The notes under the pieces: generated by a model
Database searches by the model: none
Seen by the model: only the letters and a program-made list of their open reading frames with translations
What the model was told of the DNA's origin: nothing
Translations under genes and position numbers: made by a program
NCBI RefSeq assembly: GCF_947631555.1
Contig: NZ_CANRLT010000001.1
Span: 1 to 64,000 of the forward strand
Direction of reading: 5' to 3'
Origin: an uncultured Mailhella sp.
GTDB taxonomy: Bacteria; Desulfobacterota; Desulfovibrionia; Desulfovibrionales; Desulfovibrionaceae
DNA: 64,000 bases
In this document: piece by piece, positions 44,651 through 54,257 of the stretch
Position numbering within the stretch: the first letter of the stretch is position 1
Layout of the letters: every line of letters begins with the position of its first letter

Positions 44651-45208
44651 ATGTATTCTACTACCGACTTCCGCCGCGGCCTGAAGATTGAGCTTGACGG
44701 CACCCCCTACGAAATCATTGAATTTCAGCATTTCAAGCCCGGCAAGGGCGGCGCTATGGTGCGTACCAAGCTGCGCAATATCCTGAATGGCCGCGTGGTG
44801 GACAACACCTTCCGTTCCGGAGAAAAAGTAGGCAAGCCCGACATGGAACAGCGCGACATGCAGTACCTGTACCGTGAAGGCTCCGATCTTGTGTTCATGG
44901 ATATGACCACCTACGAACAAATCAGCCTGCCGGAGAAGGACACCGACGGGAAATCCGAATTTCTGCTGGAGTCCCAGCAGTGCCGCGTTCTGCTCTACAA
45001 CGGCCAGCCCATCGATATCGAAATCCCTGTGAGCCTCGTGCTGACCGTGACGAAAACCGAACCCGGCGTCAAGGGCGACACCGTGTCCAACGTGACCAAG
45101 CCCGCCACGCTTGAGACCGGCGTGACCATTCAGGTGCCGATCTTTGTGAACGAAGGAGACCGCGTCAAGGTGGACACCCGCACTCGCGAATACCTCGGCC
45201 GCGACTAG
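44651..45208 (+). CDS. efp: translation elongation factor P
   Basis: EF-P helps ribosomes pass polyproline stretches. The product has 185 residues, as usual, with KOW-like domain I and the modification loop [11 protein letters not shown], in which Lys (about residue 34) corresponds to the lysylated Lys34 of E. coli EF-P. The C-terminal OB domain ends with [17 protein letters not shown]. The ATG at 44651 has TGGAGG upstream; the longer track ORF is not real. No epmA or epmB modification gene is seen in the window. A Pro/Ala-rich FtsK follows. Confidence 0.96.
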   Translation: MYSTTDFRRGLKIELDGTPYEIIEFQHFKPGKGGAMVRTKLRNILNGRVVDNTFRSGEKVGKPDMEQRDMQYLYREGSDLVFMDMTTYEQISLPEKDTDGKSEFLLESQQCRVLLYNGQPIDIEIPVSLVLTVTKTEPGVKGDTVSNVTKPATLETGVTIQVPIFVNEGDRVKVDTRTREYLGRD

Positions 45209-45231
45209 TCCGCAGCCTTGCACTGCCGAAC

Positions 45232-45276
45232 TGCCGCAAGGCCGCTCCGCGTCCTTACGGCGGTTTTGTTTAACTG
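45232..45276 (+). terminator. probable terminator after efp
   Basis: CCGCAAGG pairs with CCTTACGG (one wobble), followed by CGGTTTTGTTT. It lies about 25 bases after the efp stop. Confidence 0.55.
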
Positions 45277-45394
45277 CGAATGCAAAAACAAGTCTGACGC
45301 GGCCGCCTCGCGGTAAACTGAAAGCCGCGTTTCTGGCGTACCTGTTCCCTGCGGGGCACGGGGATTCGGCGTTTTTGAACTATCAAGGTGAAGT

Positions 45395-48300
45395 ATGTAC
45401 GGACACAGACTGCTGCGTGAGCTTTTCGGGCTGCTCTTTCTTTTCTGCGGGCTGCTGATGCTGCTCAGTCTGTGGAGCTACAATGCCGCTGACCCCACGT
45501 TCAACCAGGCCACCAACGTTGCCCCCATCCATAACGCCGCCGGGCAGTTCGGCGCGTATCTTGCCGGTTTTCTGGTGGATCTGTTCGGGATAGCTTCCTT
45601 TCTCTGGGTACTGTTCTTTCTGGCCGTGGGAGCAGGACTGGTTTCCCGCTGGCTGGTGCTCAAGTGGTATCGCTGGATCGGCTACCTGCTGCTCTATCTC
45701 TGCACACTAGTCTTTTTCTCGGCTGCCGGTATGGCGTTCCATGGTATGACCGGCGGTGGTTTTGCGGGCAGGCAGCTCTGTGAGATTTCCTACCGCTTCC
45801 TCAGTCCTTACGGTTCTGTGCTGCTCTGGGTCTTCGCCTTCCTTATTGCCATGGAACTCTCCTTCAGTGTTTCCTGGCTGACGCTTCTCGGCCGCTTTGT
45901 CTCCCGGGCCATTACTCTCGTTCCCTCCTTTGGTGAAACCTTCGATCTTCCCGGCGCACATCTGGGAGAAACGCTGAAGAACTTTTCTCTTCCGTCATTC
46001 TCCATAAAGACAGTATTGGAAAAACTGAAGCTCAAAAAGGAAGCGATTCCGCACCCAACACTGGACATCCTTTCCGAGAAAAAAACGGAAAAAAGCCCTG
46101 CACCGAACGCGCCTGGTCTGACGCTTGACCTTGAGGGCGTTTCCGCTGCCGGATCTTCTCACGAGCTTGGAGAGTCGCAGAAGGAGCTTGCCGAACCTGC
46201 GCAGAATTCTGCTGTGCCTGCCCCGGCGGAAGTGAATGACGAGGTCTTGTCCGTCGATCCGGGGTTGACACTGGTGGACGAACCTGAAAGGCTCATGCCG
46301 GACGCACATGCTGAAGAAATGGCCTCTTCCACTGAGCCGGACGACGAGTTTGTCCTTGTGCTTGAAGAGGAAGTGGAATCTGCGTCTGTTCCGTTCCAAA
46401 CAGGTCCGGTACCCGAAGCAGAGGTGAGCGCTTCGGCCCAGACGCCCGACCCGCTTCCACGGGAAGACACCGCACAGAAAGAAAACGAACCTGTGGAGCC
46501 GATAGCCATTCCTGCCTCTGCGGACATGGAGACGGACGACTTCCCGGCCATGTTCACGGCGGCCTCAGGGCTGGAGAAATCTGAAGCACCAGCGGATTCC
46601 TCTCAGGCGGTTTCAGTGCCGGAAGCTGTATCTCTTCCTGACGCTGCGCCCGCCGATGAGCCGGGAGTCACCTCTGTTGCCTCTGTTGCAGCCCCCTCCT
46701 CCGCTTCTGTGGGGGCAGCGAACCTGGAGGAGTCCCCGACTCTGTCCGAAAGTCCGGTACAGACGCCGTCTGCTCCGCAGGAACTGCGGCCCGATGCGTC
46801 TTCGCCCTTCGGCACAAGGACTATCCTCCCCGATCCCGAACCCGCACGGGGAAGCGCGTCCGCATCCTCAGCCATCCCGTCTTCTGCAGAAAACCGGCAG
46901 GGCGGAGAGGCACGTCCCGCACCGCCCTTCCCTTACGCAAGGATTATCCGGCCGGCACCGGGGCATGAAGCGGCGTCTTCTGCCGAACCAGCCGCCCTTG
47001 CCTCCACGTCTGCCGCGCCCGAAGCGGCGGGGAAATTTCCGCAGGATGAGGAATACGCTTCCGTGGCCGTTGCTGTGTCGCAGGCTATGGCGGCGCAGCA
47101 CTCTGAAGAGCAGCCCGCTCCTGCACCTGCGCCCGCACTTCCGGAACACCGTGTTTTGCCTCTGCCGCCGCTGGAGCTGCTGGATCCCCTGTCGGACACG
47201 GCGATACAGGAGCGCCCGGACAGCGACGTGCTGGAGCGTCAGGGCGAGGCCGTCATCACCTGCCTCAAGAATTTCAACGTCCACGCGACGCTGGCCAGGA
47301 TTACGCCCGGCCCTGTGATTACCATGTTTGAAGTGCGTCCGGCTCCGGGGGTGAAGGCCACGCGCATCACCAACCTTGCCGACGATCTGGCCATGTCACT
47401 CAAGGCCACGGCCGTGCGTATGCAGGCGCCTGTACCCGGTACGGACACCGTGGGCGTGGAGGTTCCCAATCCGAAGCGTGCCACCGTGTTTTTCCGCGAG
47501 ATTGTGGAAGACGAGACCTTCCGCGGGGCGGAATCTCTGCTTACTGTTGCCCTGGGCAAGGACACGGGCGGGCGGCCCTTCTCGGCCGACCTTGCGCGTA
47601 TGCCGCATCTGCTGGTGGCCGGCGCCACGGGTCAGGGCAAGAGCGTGTGCCTGAACGCCATTTTGCTCAGCCTCCTCTGCCGAGCCCGCCCGGATGAGGT
47701 ACAGCTCATTCTTGTAGATCCCAAGCGCGTGGAATTTTCCATGTACGCCGACCTTCCCCACCTTGTTCACCCCGTGGTCACGGACATGGATCTCACCAAG
47801 AACGCGCTGCTCTGGGCCATCGACGAAATGACCCGCCGACTCTCGCTGTTCTCGAAGGTGCAGGTGCGCAACATCACGGGCTACAACGAGCGCCAGGCAA
47901 GACTGCGGGAAGCGGTGGAGGCCGGAGGCCCCGTGCCCGTAGATCCGGAGACCGGTGAACCGGAAGACCTTGCCAACATGCCGTTTCTGGTCATCGTTGT
48001 GGACGAGCTGGCCGACCTCATGATGATCAAGCGCAAGGAAGTCGAAGGCAGTATCGTCCGGCTGGCCCAGCTTGCCCGTGCCGCGGGCATACACCTTATT
48101 CTTGCCACGCAGCGCCCCAGCGTGGACGTGGTGACCGGTCTGATCAAGGTCAATTTTCCATGCCGTATAGCCTTCAAGGTGACCAGCAGTCAGGATTCGC
48201 GCACCATCCTTGACGGCGTGGGAGCGGAAAAGCTCCTGGGCATGGGTGACATGCTGTTCAAGGCCAGTACGGGTATGGTGAAGCGCATCCACGGGGCCTT

Positions 48301-48637
48301 TGTGAGCGACTCCGAAGTTTCGGCGCTGGTGGACTACTGGAAAAAACTTCAGAAGCCCAACTACAAGGTGGACTTCGCGGAATTTGGCAGCGAGGAAGAG
48401 GACTCTTCCGATGATGTTGGGCAGATCGGCTCACGGGGCAACGATATTGTGGACGATCCCATGTACTCCGAGGCCGTACAGTTCGCTCTGGAGAACGGCA
48501 AGGTATCCATTTCCCTGCTTCAGCGCCGCTTCCGCATAGGCTTCAACCGCGCCGCCCGCTTTGTGGATCAGATGGAGCGCGACGGCATACTGAGCGAGGC
48601 CGACGGCACCAGACCGCGCAGTGTCGTTCGCCGGTAG
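45395..48637 (+). CDS. ftsK: DNA translocase FtsK
   Basis: FtsK pumps chromosomal DNA at the closing septum and assists dimer resolution. About residues 1-185 contain four hydrophobic membrane segments. A very long Ala/Pro/Ser/Glu-rich linker runs from about 215 to 605. The RecA-like motor follows, with Walker A AGATGQGKSVCLNAI (about 742) and Walker B LVIVVDELADLMM, then ATQRPSVDVVTGLIK. The C-terminal gamma winged helix (EAVQFALENGKVSISLLQRR) recognises KOPS-type sites. At 1080 residues it is longer than most FtsK/SpoIIIE proteins of about 800 residues because of the linker. Confidence 0.96.
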   Translation: MYGHRLLRELFGLLFLFCGLLMLLSLWSYNAADPTFNQATNVAPIHNAAGQFGAYLAGFLVDLFGIASFLWVLFFLAVGAGLVSRWLVLKWYRWIGYLLLYLCTLVFFSAAGMAFHGMTGGGFAGRQLCEISYRFLSPYGSVLLWVFAFLIAMELSFSVSWLTLLGRFVSRAITLVPSFGETFDLPGAHLGETLKNFSLPSFSIKTVLEKLKLKKEAIPHPTLDILSEKKTEKSPAPNAPGLTLDLEGVSAAGSSHELGESQKELAEPAQNSAVPAPAEVNDEVLSVDPGLTLVDEPERLMPDAHAEEMASSTEPDDEFVLVLEEEVESASVPFQTGPVPEAEVSASAQTPDPLPREDTAQKENEPVEPIAIPASADMETDDFPAMFTAASGLEKSEAPADSSQAVSVPEAVSLPDAAPADEPGVTSVASVAAPSSASVGAANLEESPTLSESPVQTPSAPQELRPDASSPFGTRTILPDPEPARGSASASSAIPSSAENRQGGEARPAPPFPYARIIRPAPGHEAASSAEPAALASTSAAPEAAGKFPQDEEYASVAVAVSQAMAAQHSEEQPAPAPAPALPEHRVLPLPPLELLDPLSDTAIQERPDSDVLERQGEAVITCLKNFNVHATLARITPGPVITMFEVRPAPGVKATRITNLADDLAMSLKATAVRMQAPVPGTDTVGVEVPNPKRATVFFREIVEDETFRGAESLLTVALGKDTGGRPFSADLARMPHLLVAGATGQGKSVCLNAILLSLLCRARPDEVQLILVDPKRVEFSMYADLPHLVHPVVTDMDLTKNALLWAIDEMTRRLSLFSKVQVRNITGYNERQARLREAVEAGGPVPVDPETGEPEDLANMPFLVIVVDELADLMMIKRKEVEGSIVRLAQLARAAGIHLILATQRPSVDVVTGLIKVNFPCRIAFKVTSSQDSRTILDGVGAEKLLGMGDMLFKASTGMVKRIHGAFVSDSEVSALVDYWKKLQKPNYKVDFAEFGSEEEDSSDDVGQIGSRGNDIVDDPMYSEAVQFALENGKVSISLLQRRFRIGFNRAARFVDQMERDGILSEADGTRPRSVVRR

Positions 48638-48658
48638 CAAGGCGGTTCAGTGGGGGAG

Positions 48659-49423
48659 TCAGCGCCGGGCTTCCAGCGTTTTCCAGCGGCAGAGCACCTT
48701 TTCCAGTATATGGCAGGTCTCGTAGACGGCCAGCCCCAGCAGACTCATGGAGAGAATGCCTGAAAACATCTCAAGCTGATCGCCGCGCCCCCAGGCATCC
48801 ATGATGAGGAAGCCGAGTCCCTTGCGTGTGGCGAAGGATTCGGCCATGAAGAGTACGGCTACGGCCGTACCGCTGGCCACCTTCAGGGCGGTCATGGCAT
48901 CAGGCAGCGCCGCGGGGACGAGGACATGGCGCACGAGCTGCGCGGGTGTGCCGCCCAGGGTGCGGAAGGCATCCAGACAGCGGGCGTCAAGATGGCGCAG
49001 ACTGTCCCGTGTGACCACGAGGAGCTGATAGCCGGTGGTCAGGGCGATGAGCAGTATCTTCGGAAGGTCGCCCAGACCGAACAAGGTCAGAAACACGGGT
49101 AGAAGTACGATTTTCGGCAGGGGATAGGTCAGAAAGACCAGGGGCGAAAGCACCCTGTCCAGACGGCGGCGGCAGCCCAGAAGCAGTCCCAGCGGAAAGG
49201 CGGCGGCGAAGGCCAGCAGCATGGCCGTGACGACGCGGCGGGCACTGCTCAGAATATGTCCCGGCAGATCCGGGCCACGGAGTGCGGCACTCCAGGCGTG
49301 GAGCACGTCCAGCGGCGCGGGCAGAAGGTATGGTCCCAAAGTCCATGCTCCAATCTGCCAGAGCAGGAGCAGCGCGGCAAAGGCCAGAGCGTAACGGCTC
49401 AGGATGGAGAACAGACGCTTCAC
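48659..49423 (-). CDS. ABC transporter permease (taurine/nitrate/sulfonate type)
   Basis: This is an inner-membrane permease of the SsuC/TauC/NrtB family (254 residues) with about six hydrophobic segments. The EAA-like loop DAFRTLGGTPAQLVRHVLVPAALPDAMTALK contacts the ATPase. It starts with GTG overlapping the stop of the ATPase gene. The partners are the next two genes upstream. The substrate cannot be read from the sequence. Sulfonates, pyrimidine precursors or nitrate-like anions are typical of the family. Confidence 0.92.
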   Translation of the reverse strand: MKRLFSILSRYALAFAALLLLWQIGAWTLGPYLLPAPLDVLHAWSAALRGPDLPGHILSSARRVVTAMLLAFAAAFPLGLLLGCRRRLDRVLSPLVFLTYPLPKIVLLPVFLTLFGLGDLPKILLIALTTGYQLLVVTRDSLRHLDARCLDAFRTLGGTPAQLVRHVLVPAALPDAMTALKVASGTAVAVLFMAESFATRKGLGFLIMDAWGRGDQLEMFSGILSMSLLGLAVYETCHILEKVLCRWKTLEARR

Positions 49424-50160
49424 TGTCCTGCCTCCGATGAGCTGCCTTTATCCAGTACGCGGCGGACGCGCTCCGCGATGGCCGCTCCCGCCGCGCCGCT
49501 GCGTGCGGAGTCGCTTCCGAAGCAGGGATTGTCCAGCCACAATGCGGGCCGTGCCGGACGTCCGCGCAGAACCATGATGTATCTACCCAGAAAAACCGCT
49601 TCAGAGACGTTGTGCGTCACGAGGACGAAGGACATGGCACGGCGTTTCCAGAGAGCCAGAAGCAGTTCCTGAAGCCGCTCGCGGGCGATGGCGTCCAGCG
49701 CGGCGAAAGGTTCGTCCATGAGCAGGAGGTCAGGGCGGGCGATGAGGGCGCGGCCTATGGCCACGCGCTGCCTTTGCCCGCCCGAGAGCTGCGCCGGAAA
49801 ACGGCGCTCCAGCCCGCATAGTCCCATTTCTTCCAGCATGGCACGGGCGGCCACCTGCGTTTCGCGGCGGCCCGTCCCCTTGAGCTGGAGCGGAAGCACA
49901 AGATTGTCGTACACGGTCTTCCAGGGGAACAGACCGTAATCCTGCAGGATGAAGGCTGTGCGGCAGGTCTCGGGAAGCTCAACACTGCCCCGGCTGGCTT
50001 TGGTGAGACCGGAGAGCAGGGAAAGCAGGGTGGACTTGCCGCAGCCGGAAGGCCCGATCACGGCGAGCGATGCGCCTGCTTCCAGCGTGAAGCTCACGCC
50101 ATCGAGCACGGAACCGGAGGGGAAGTCCTTCCCCAGATCTGTGACGCGCAGCGAACCCAT
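49420..50160 (-). CDS. ABC transporter ATP-binding protein
   Basis: This is the ATPase of the same importer (246 residues): Walker A GPSGCGKSTLL, Q-loop LQDYGLFPW, signature LSGGQRQRVAIGRAL, Walker B LLLMDEPFAALD, and the H-loop VTHNVSEAV. It begins at the base right after the binding-protein stop and overlaps the permease start, a tight three-gene operon. It resembles SsuB/TauB. Confidence 0.94.
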   Translation of the reverse strand: MGSLRVTDLGKDFPSGSVLDGVSFTLEAGASLAVIGPSGCGKSTLLSLLSGLTKASRGSVELPETCRTAFILQDYGLFPWKTVYDNLVLPLQLKGTGRRETQVAARAMLEEMGLCGLERRFPAQLSGGQRQRVAIGRALIARPDLLLMDEPFAALDAIARERLQELLLALWKRRAMSFVLVTHNVSEAVFLGRYIMVLRGRPARPALWLDNPCFGSDSARSGAAGAAIAERVRRVLDKGSSSEAGQ

Positions 50161-51096
50161 TCAACGTTCCTGAAACACAATGTCTGTCCTGTCGGGCAGA
50201 CCTTTTTTGAGCAGTCCTTTCCGTTCCATCCAGGCGGCGTACCGGTCAAGGTCGCTTTCTGTGGGAAGAGCGGAAGTATCGCCGAAACGGGGGGCACGGT
50301 AGTTCGCCTCGGCCTTTTCGGGAAGCAGCCGAAATGCTTTCAGCAGGGCCGTGCGCTTCTCCGGCCTGGCGTCCAGTGTCCCGGCTTCTTCCGCGAGGGC
50401 GGCGCGAAAGCGTATGACTTTGTCCGCAAAGGCATTGTCCACGCCGTTTTCCGGCCTGCGCAGAGCGATGACCGCCAGCGTGATGTCCAGATCCTGGTCG
50501 TCCAGGAGGACGCGTGCTCCCGATGCCTCCACCAGAGACAGGAGAGGTTCCGGAAGCAGCGCGGAGTCCATGCGCCCGGCCAGCAGCATCTGGACACGCA
50601 CGGGAATCTGGCGGATGTCCTGTTTCTCCGGCGCGTCCGCTCTGCCGCCCGTACGTGCAAGCAGTTCATCCAGTATAAACTCCACGATGGTGGCACGGCC
50701 GATAGCGCAGGTACGGCCTGTGAGTTCGTCCGGACTGCTGATTTTCGAGTGAGGACTCACGGCCAGACCGAAATATCTGGCCTCAGGCGCGGAATGGGAC
50801 GTGGTGGCAACGATGACCTGGGGTGCATCGGTCTCGTTCTGCATCAGCACGTTGATGATGTCGCCGAAATGCCCATCCAGTGCACCCGCCCGCATGGCGG
50901 CTCCCAGTTCCAGCGCACTCTGGAAGGGCACAATGTCCACGTCCAGACCGTGTCGGGCGAAGACGCCGTCTTCACGGGCGGCGTAGAGCAGTACGGAGTC
51001 TGCAGCGGGAAGCGTGCCGATTTTCAGAACGTCCGCGGCAAGCGCGGGCGCGGCCAGAACGCAGGCCAGCAGGGCGGAGAGTACGATGTTCAGCAT
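50161..51096 (-). CDS. ABC transporter substrate-binding protein, NMT1/SsuA-like
   Basis: The product is a periplasmic binding protein of 311 residues. The signal peptide MLNIVLSALLACVLAAPALA is followed by the mature start ADVLKIGTLPAADSVLLYAA. The NMT1/THI5-like fold shows in the domains around GDIINVLMQNE and GRATIVEFILDELL. It is the first gene of the ABC operon. Substrate is unknown. The absence of sulfonate monooxygenase or nitrate genes nearby leaves the assignment open. Confidence 0.9.
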   Translation of the reverse strand: MLNIVLSALLACVLAAPALAADVLKIGTLPAADSVLLYAAREDGVFARHGLDVDIVPFQSALELGAAMRAGALDGHFGDIINVLMQNETDAPQVIVATTSHSAPEARYFGLAVSPHSKISSPDELTGRTCAIGRATIVEFILDELLARTGGRADAPEKQDIRQIPVRVQMLLAGRMDSALLPEPLLSLVEASGARVLLDDQDLDITLAVIALRRPENGVDNAFADKVIRFRAALAEEAGTLDARPEKRTALLKAFRLLPEKAEANYRAPRFGDTSALPTESDLDRYAAWMERKGLLKKGLPDRTDIVFQER

Positions 51097-51210
51097 GGCA
51101 TGATCCTCGTTGCCTTGGTGGGGTTGGTTGCGGGGAGAGTGAAAGGAGAAGAAATCAGGGGGAGCGTCTTGCGTTTCATGCGCTGCGCCTGAAATTTTCC
51201 GGGGGACGCA

Positions 51211-51816
51211 TCAGGAGCAGAGACCCGTGGCTTTGGCCTTTTCCCAGGGGCCGCATACGCCCAGGGCACAGCCCTTTTCAAGCCCGGCGCAGGCGTCCTT
51301 CGGGCGTTTTTCCAGAAAGGCCGCCGAAGCCCGGTAAATATGGAGAAGAGGCTCGTTCGGGTTCAGTTTTTCAGCGTACTCGAAGTCACGGCGCGCACCG
51401 GCGGGGCGGTTCATTTTGAGGCAAAGCAGTCCGCGTGTGGCATAGCTTTCCGCTGTGGGGGAAAGCTGTATGGCCCGTGTGATGTCTGCAAAGGCTTCTT
51501 CCAGATAGCCCTGATCGCTCAGAGAACGGCTGCGCAGTATGAGCGGTGCCGGATCCAGGGGGTCGAGCTGCACAGCCTTGTCCAGAAGGCGGGTCGCTTC
51601 TTCCGCATCGATACATTCCCCGGAGTCCGTCCAGAGGGTGCGGGCTTCTTCCAGAATCTGGCGGGCTTCGGGCGAGACTGTGGAGGAGGAAAGACGCCCG
51701 TGCGTCTGTGCCGCCGGAGCTTCAGGAGAAGCAGAGCCGAAGAGGCCGAAGCCGCTGAACAGGGAACAGCCGGAAAGGAGGAGGGAGAGGAAAAGCAGGA
51801 GGGCGCGGGAAGTCAT
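51211..51816 (-). CDS. TPR-containing lipoprotein
   Basis: About 201 residues from ATG 51816 (ribosome site CGGAG), which places a lipoprotein signal sequence LLLFLSLLLSGC at the N-terminus with the lipidated Cys near residue 18. The rest consists of helix-turn-helix TPR-like repeats (AVQLDPLDPAPLILRSRSL, AIQLSPTAESYATRGLL, AEKLNPNEPLLHIYRASA). It probably sits in the outer or inner membrane facing the periplasm and acts in protein-protein contacts. Function unknown. The track ORF start at 51888 would miss the signal peptide. Confidence 0.85.
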   Translation of the reverse strand: MTSRALLLFLSLLLSGCSLFSGFGLFGSASPEAPAAQTHGRLSSSTVSPEARQILEEARTLWTDSGECIDAEEATRLLDKAVQLDPLDPAPLILRSRSLSDQGYLEEAFADITRAIQLSPTAESYATRGLLCLKMNRPAGARRDFEYAEKLNPNEPLLHIYRASAAFLEKRPKDACAGLEKGCALGVCGPWEKAKATGLCS

Positions 51817-51977
51817 GGATACTCCGGGCCGGTGGAAAGAAAAAGGGGCAGCGCACATAAGGCTATGTGCAAACGGCGTTTTCGTCAAATCCTTCCTGTG
51901 AGCTTTTTCCTCTTTTTGTTAACATGCGCAGAAATCGGCAAGTAAAAGGTAACGAGTTGTTTTTCCTGTTTTGGATA

Positions 51978-52006
51978 TTGACAGGCAAAAACGGAAACGC
52001 TTTAAT
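51978..52006 (+). promoter_or_regulatory. strong sigma70-like promoter upstream of the symporter gene
   Basis: TTGACA, 17 bases, TTTAAT. It predicts a start near 52013 and a leader of about 185 bases before the ATG at 52200. The leader has a small GGCTCCGGTGAACCGGGTC hairpin, but I recognise no riboswitch. The rest of the 51817-52199 gap shows nothing else. Confidence 0.65.
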
Positions 52007-52199
52007 GTCTACATTCGACTTAAGGCCTGTTTGCTCTGCCGGGCTCCGGTGAACCGGGTCATCGCGCTTCCGCCCCGTGTCAACAGGAGATTTTGTTGTC
52101 AGCAGGACAGGCATCCGCACAGTCGATACGAGAAAGCGACGGAGACAACCAGGGTGTGCGGTTTCGGTGAAACATCATTCAAACTGGGAGGTACAGCGT

Positions 52200-53420
52200 A
52201 TGCAATCCCGAATGAGTCTTCCTGTTCAAATGGCCATAGGTATGGTGCTCGGCATCATTGCAGGCTGCCTGGCGTCCAGCGCCGGCGTGGCCGCCGGCTG
52301 GTTCAAGCCGCTGGGTGATCTCTTTATCACGCTGGTGCGTATGGTCGTTGTGCCTCTTGTGTTCACCACACTCGTGGCCGGCGCTGCCAGCGTCTACGAT
52401 GTCAGAGAGCTGGGACGCGTGGCCACCAAGACCATTGTCTACTATTTGCTCACCACCACGGTGGCCGTCATTATCGGCCTTCTCCTGGCCAATCTCATCC
52501 ATCCAGGCGCGGGACTTGACCTGTCGCTGGAAGGCCTGAAGGCCAAGGAAGCCGCTGCTCCGCCGCTGGTCAAGGTGCTGATGGACATCGTGCCGATTAA
52601 CCCCGTCGAAGCGCTTGCCAAGGGCAATATGCTTCAGGTTATCTTCTTCGCCATCCTCTTCGGTTTTGCGCTCAGCATGCTGGGGGAAAAGGGCAAGCCC
52701 GCCTTCGTGTTCTTTGATTCCTGCGCCGAGGTCATGATCAAGATTACCGGCATCGTCATGTACTACGCACCCATCGGTGTGTTCGGTCTCATGGCGTTCA
52801 CCGTGGCCAACCACGGGCTTGGAGTGCTCCTGCCGCTCATCAAGCTGGTCGGGGTCATGTTCGCAGCATCCATCCTCCAGATACTCATCGTTTACCTGCC
52901 CTGTGTGCGTGTGGCCGGTCTCCGTCCGGGAACCTTCCTGAAGGGGATTTCCGAACCTCTGATGATCGCCTTCACCACCTGCTCCAGTGCAGCGGCTCTG
53001 TCCTCAAACCTGCTCTCCGTGGAAAAGCTCGGTGCGCGCAAATCCGTGGCCAGCTTCTCTATCCCCCTGGGCAATACCATCAACATGGACGGTGCTGCCA
53101 TCTACATGGGCGTGGCCGCCATTTTCGCCGCTGACATCTACGGCATCCCCATGCCCATAGATAAGCAGCTTACCGTCATTCTGATGGCCGTTCTGGCCTC
53201 CATCGGCTCGATGGGCGTGCCCGGGGCGGCCTTGGTCATGATTACCATGGTCTTCACGCAGGTGGGCATTCCGCTGGAAGCCATTGCCATCATTGCCGGC
53301 GTTGACCGCATCATGGACATGGCTCGTACGTCAATCAACGTCCTCGGCGACGCTGCCGGCGCCTTGCTGGTCTCCAGGCTTGAGCGCGGCCGCGCCGATT
53401 CTGCTCCCGCAAATATCTGA
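52200..53420 (+). CDS. dicarboxylate/amino acid:cation symporter (DAACS, GltP-like)
   Basis: The product has about 406 residues from ATG 52200 (GGGAGG upstream), with eight or more membrane segments and two re-entrant loops. The family motif around SSAAALSSNLLSVEKLGARK replaces the usual SSSATLP...GV. The metal/substrate motif FSIPLGNTINMDGAAIYMG is clear. These carriers take up glutamate, aspartate, fumarate and similar anions with Na+ or H+. The next two genes, an Asp/Glu racemase and a PLP lyase of the D-cysteine/cysteate family, suggest an acidic or sulfonated amino acid as substrate. Confidence 0.93.
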   Translation: MQSRMSLPVQMAIGMVLGIIAGCLASSAGVAAGWFKPLGDLFITLVRMVVVPLVFTTLVAGAASVYDVRELGRVATKTIVYYLLTTTVAVIIGLLLANLIHPGAGLDLSLEGLKAKEAAAPPLVKVLMDIVPINPVEALAKGNMLQVIFFAILFGFALSMLGEKGKPAFVFFDSCAEVMIKITGIVMYYAPIGVFGLMAFTVANHGLGVLLPLIKLVGVMFAASILQILIVYLPCVRVAGLRPGTFLKGISEPLMIAFTTCSSAAALSSNLLSVEKLGARKSVASFSIPLGNTINMDGAAIYMGVAAIFAADIYGIPMPIDKQLTVILMAVLASIGSMGVPGAALVMITMVFTQVGIPLEAIAIIAGVDRIMDMARTSINVLGDAAGALLVSRLERGRADSAPANI

Positions 53421-53435
53421 CCGGTTCATTTCGCT

Positions 53436-54230
53436 ATGCTCGCCAGCAACGATATGGAAAATTGCAGCGGCGAAAGGCTCCGCGTCATCGGTGTGGTCGG
53501 CGGCCTCGGGCCTTTCGCCGGACTGGATCTGGTTCGCAAGATCCTTCGCCATACGGCTGCGCGCAAAGATCAGGAGCATCTGCCGCTCATGCTCTGTTCT
53601 TTTCCCGGAAAGGTTCCTGAGCGTCCGACCTTTCTCCTCGGTCAAAGCAGCGAAAATCCGGGAGATGCTATCGGGGACATCATGTGCCGTCTCGCCCGGG
53701 GCGGTGCGGAGGTCATCGGTATGCCGTGCAATACGGCGCACAGTCCCGGAATACTGGACAGAGCGCTGGAAAAGTTGTACCGGACATCGCCGGAGATACG
53801 TTTTATCTCCATCATCCGCAGTGCCGTGGAGCATATCCGTGCCTTGCAGCCAGCAGGCGGACCTGTTGGTCTCATGGGGACGGAAGCCACACTGCGTACA
53901 GGGCTTTATCAGAATGCTCTGGCGGAAGCCGGGCTGGAAGCCGTTATCCCCGATGGTGAAGACTGTGAGCTGATGCAGAAGGCCATCAGTGATACACGGT
54001 TCGGCATCAAAGCCTTCTCAGACCCCGTTACGCAGGAGGCAAGGACTGCCCTTCTCAGTGTGGCTCAGCGCTTGATTGCAGAAAAGCACGTCTCTCTCCT
54101 GCTTCTTGGCTGCACAGAGATCCCTCTGGCCGTCACGGAAACATTGTTTCAGGATATTCCCGTTGTGGACGCCACAGACGCCCTCGCACGGGAACTCGTT
54201 CGGGCGAGTTGTCCCGAACGGCTTGCTTGA
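53436..54230 (+). CDS. aspartate/glutamate racemase family protein
   Basis: The product is a PLP-independent racemase of 264 residues. GVVGGLGPFAGLDLV opens the first domain, the catalytic Cys is in GMPCNTAH (about residue 101), and the second Cys is in LLGCTEIPL (about 218). This two-Cys arrangement is typical of aspartate racemase and its relatives. It lies 15 bases after the symporter gene and 27 before the PLP-lyase gene. It could interconvert D and L forms of the transported amino acid before cleavage. Confidence 0.92.
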   Translation: MLASNDMENCSGERLRVIGVVGGLGPFAGLDLVRKILRHTAARKDQEHLPLMLCSFPGKVPERPTFLLGQSSENPGDAIGDIMCRLARGGAEVIGMPCNTAHSPGILDRALEKLYRTSPEIRFISIIRSAVEHIRALQPAGGPVGLMGTEATLRTGLYQNALAEAGLEAVIPDGEDCELMQKAISDTRFGIKAFSDPVTQEARTALLSVAQRLIAEKHVSLLLLGCTEIPLAVTETLFQDIPVVDATDALARELVRASCPERLA

Positions 54231-54257
54231 CATCAACAGAAAGAAAGGTAGTTACTC

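Noticed and set aside
52013-52199. Riboswitch in the symporter leader
   Set aside because: The leader is long, but only one small hairpin is visible and no known aptamer consensus was recognised.
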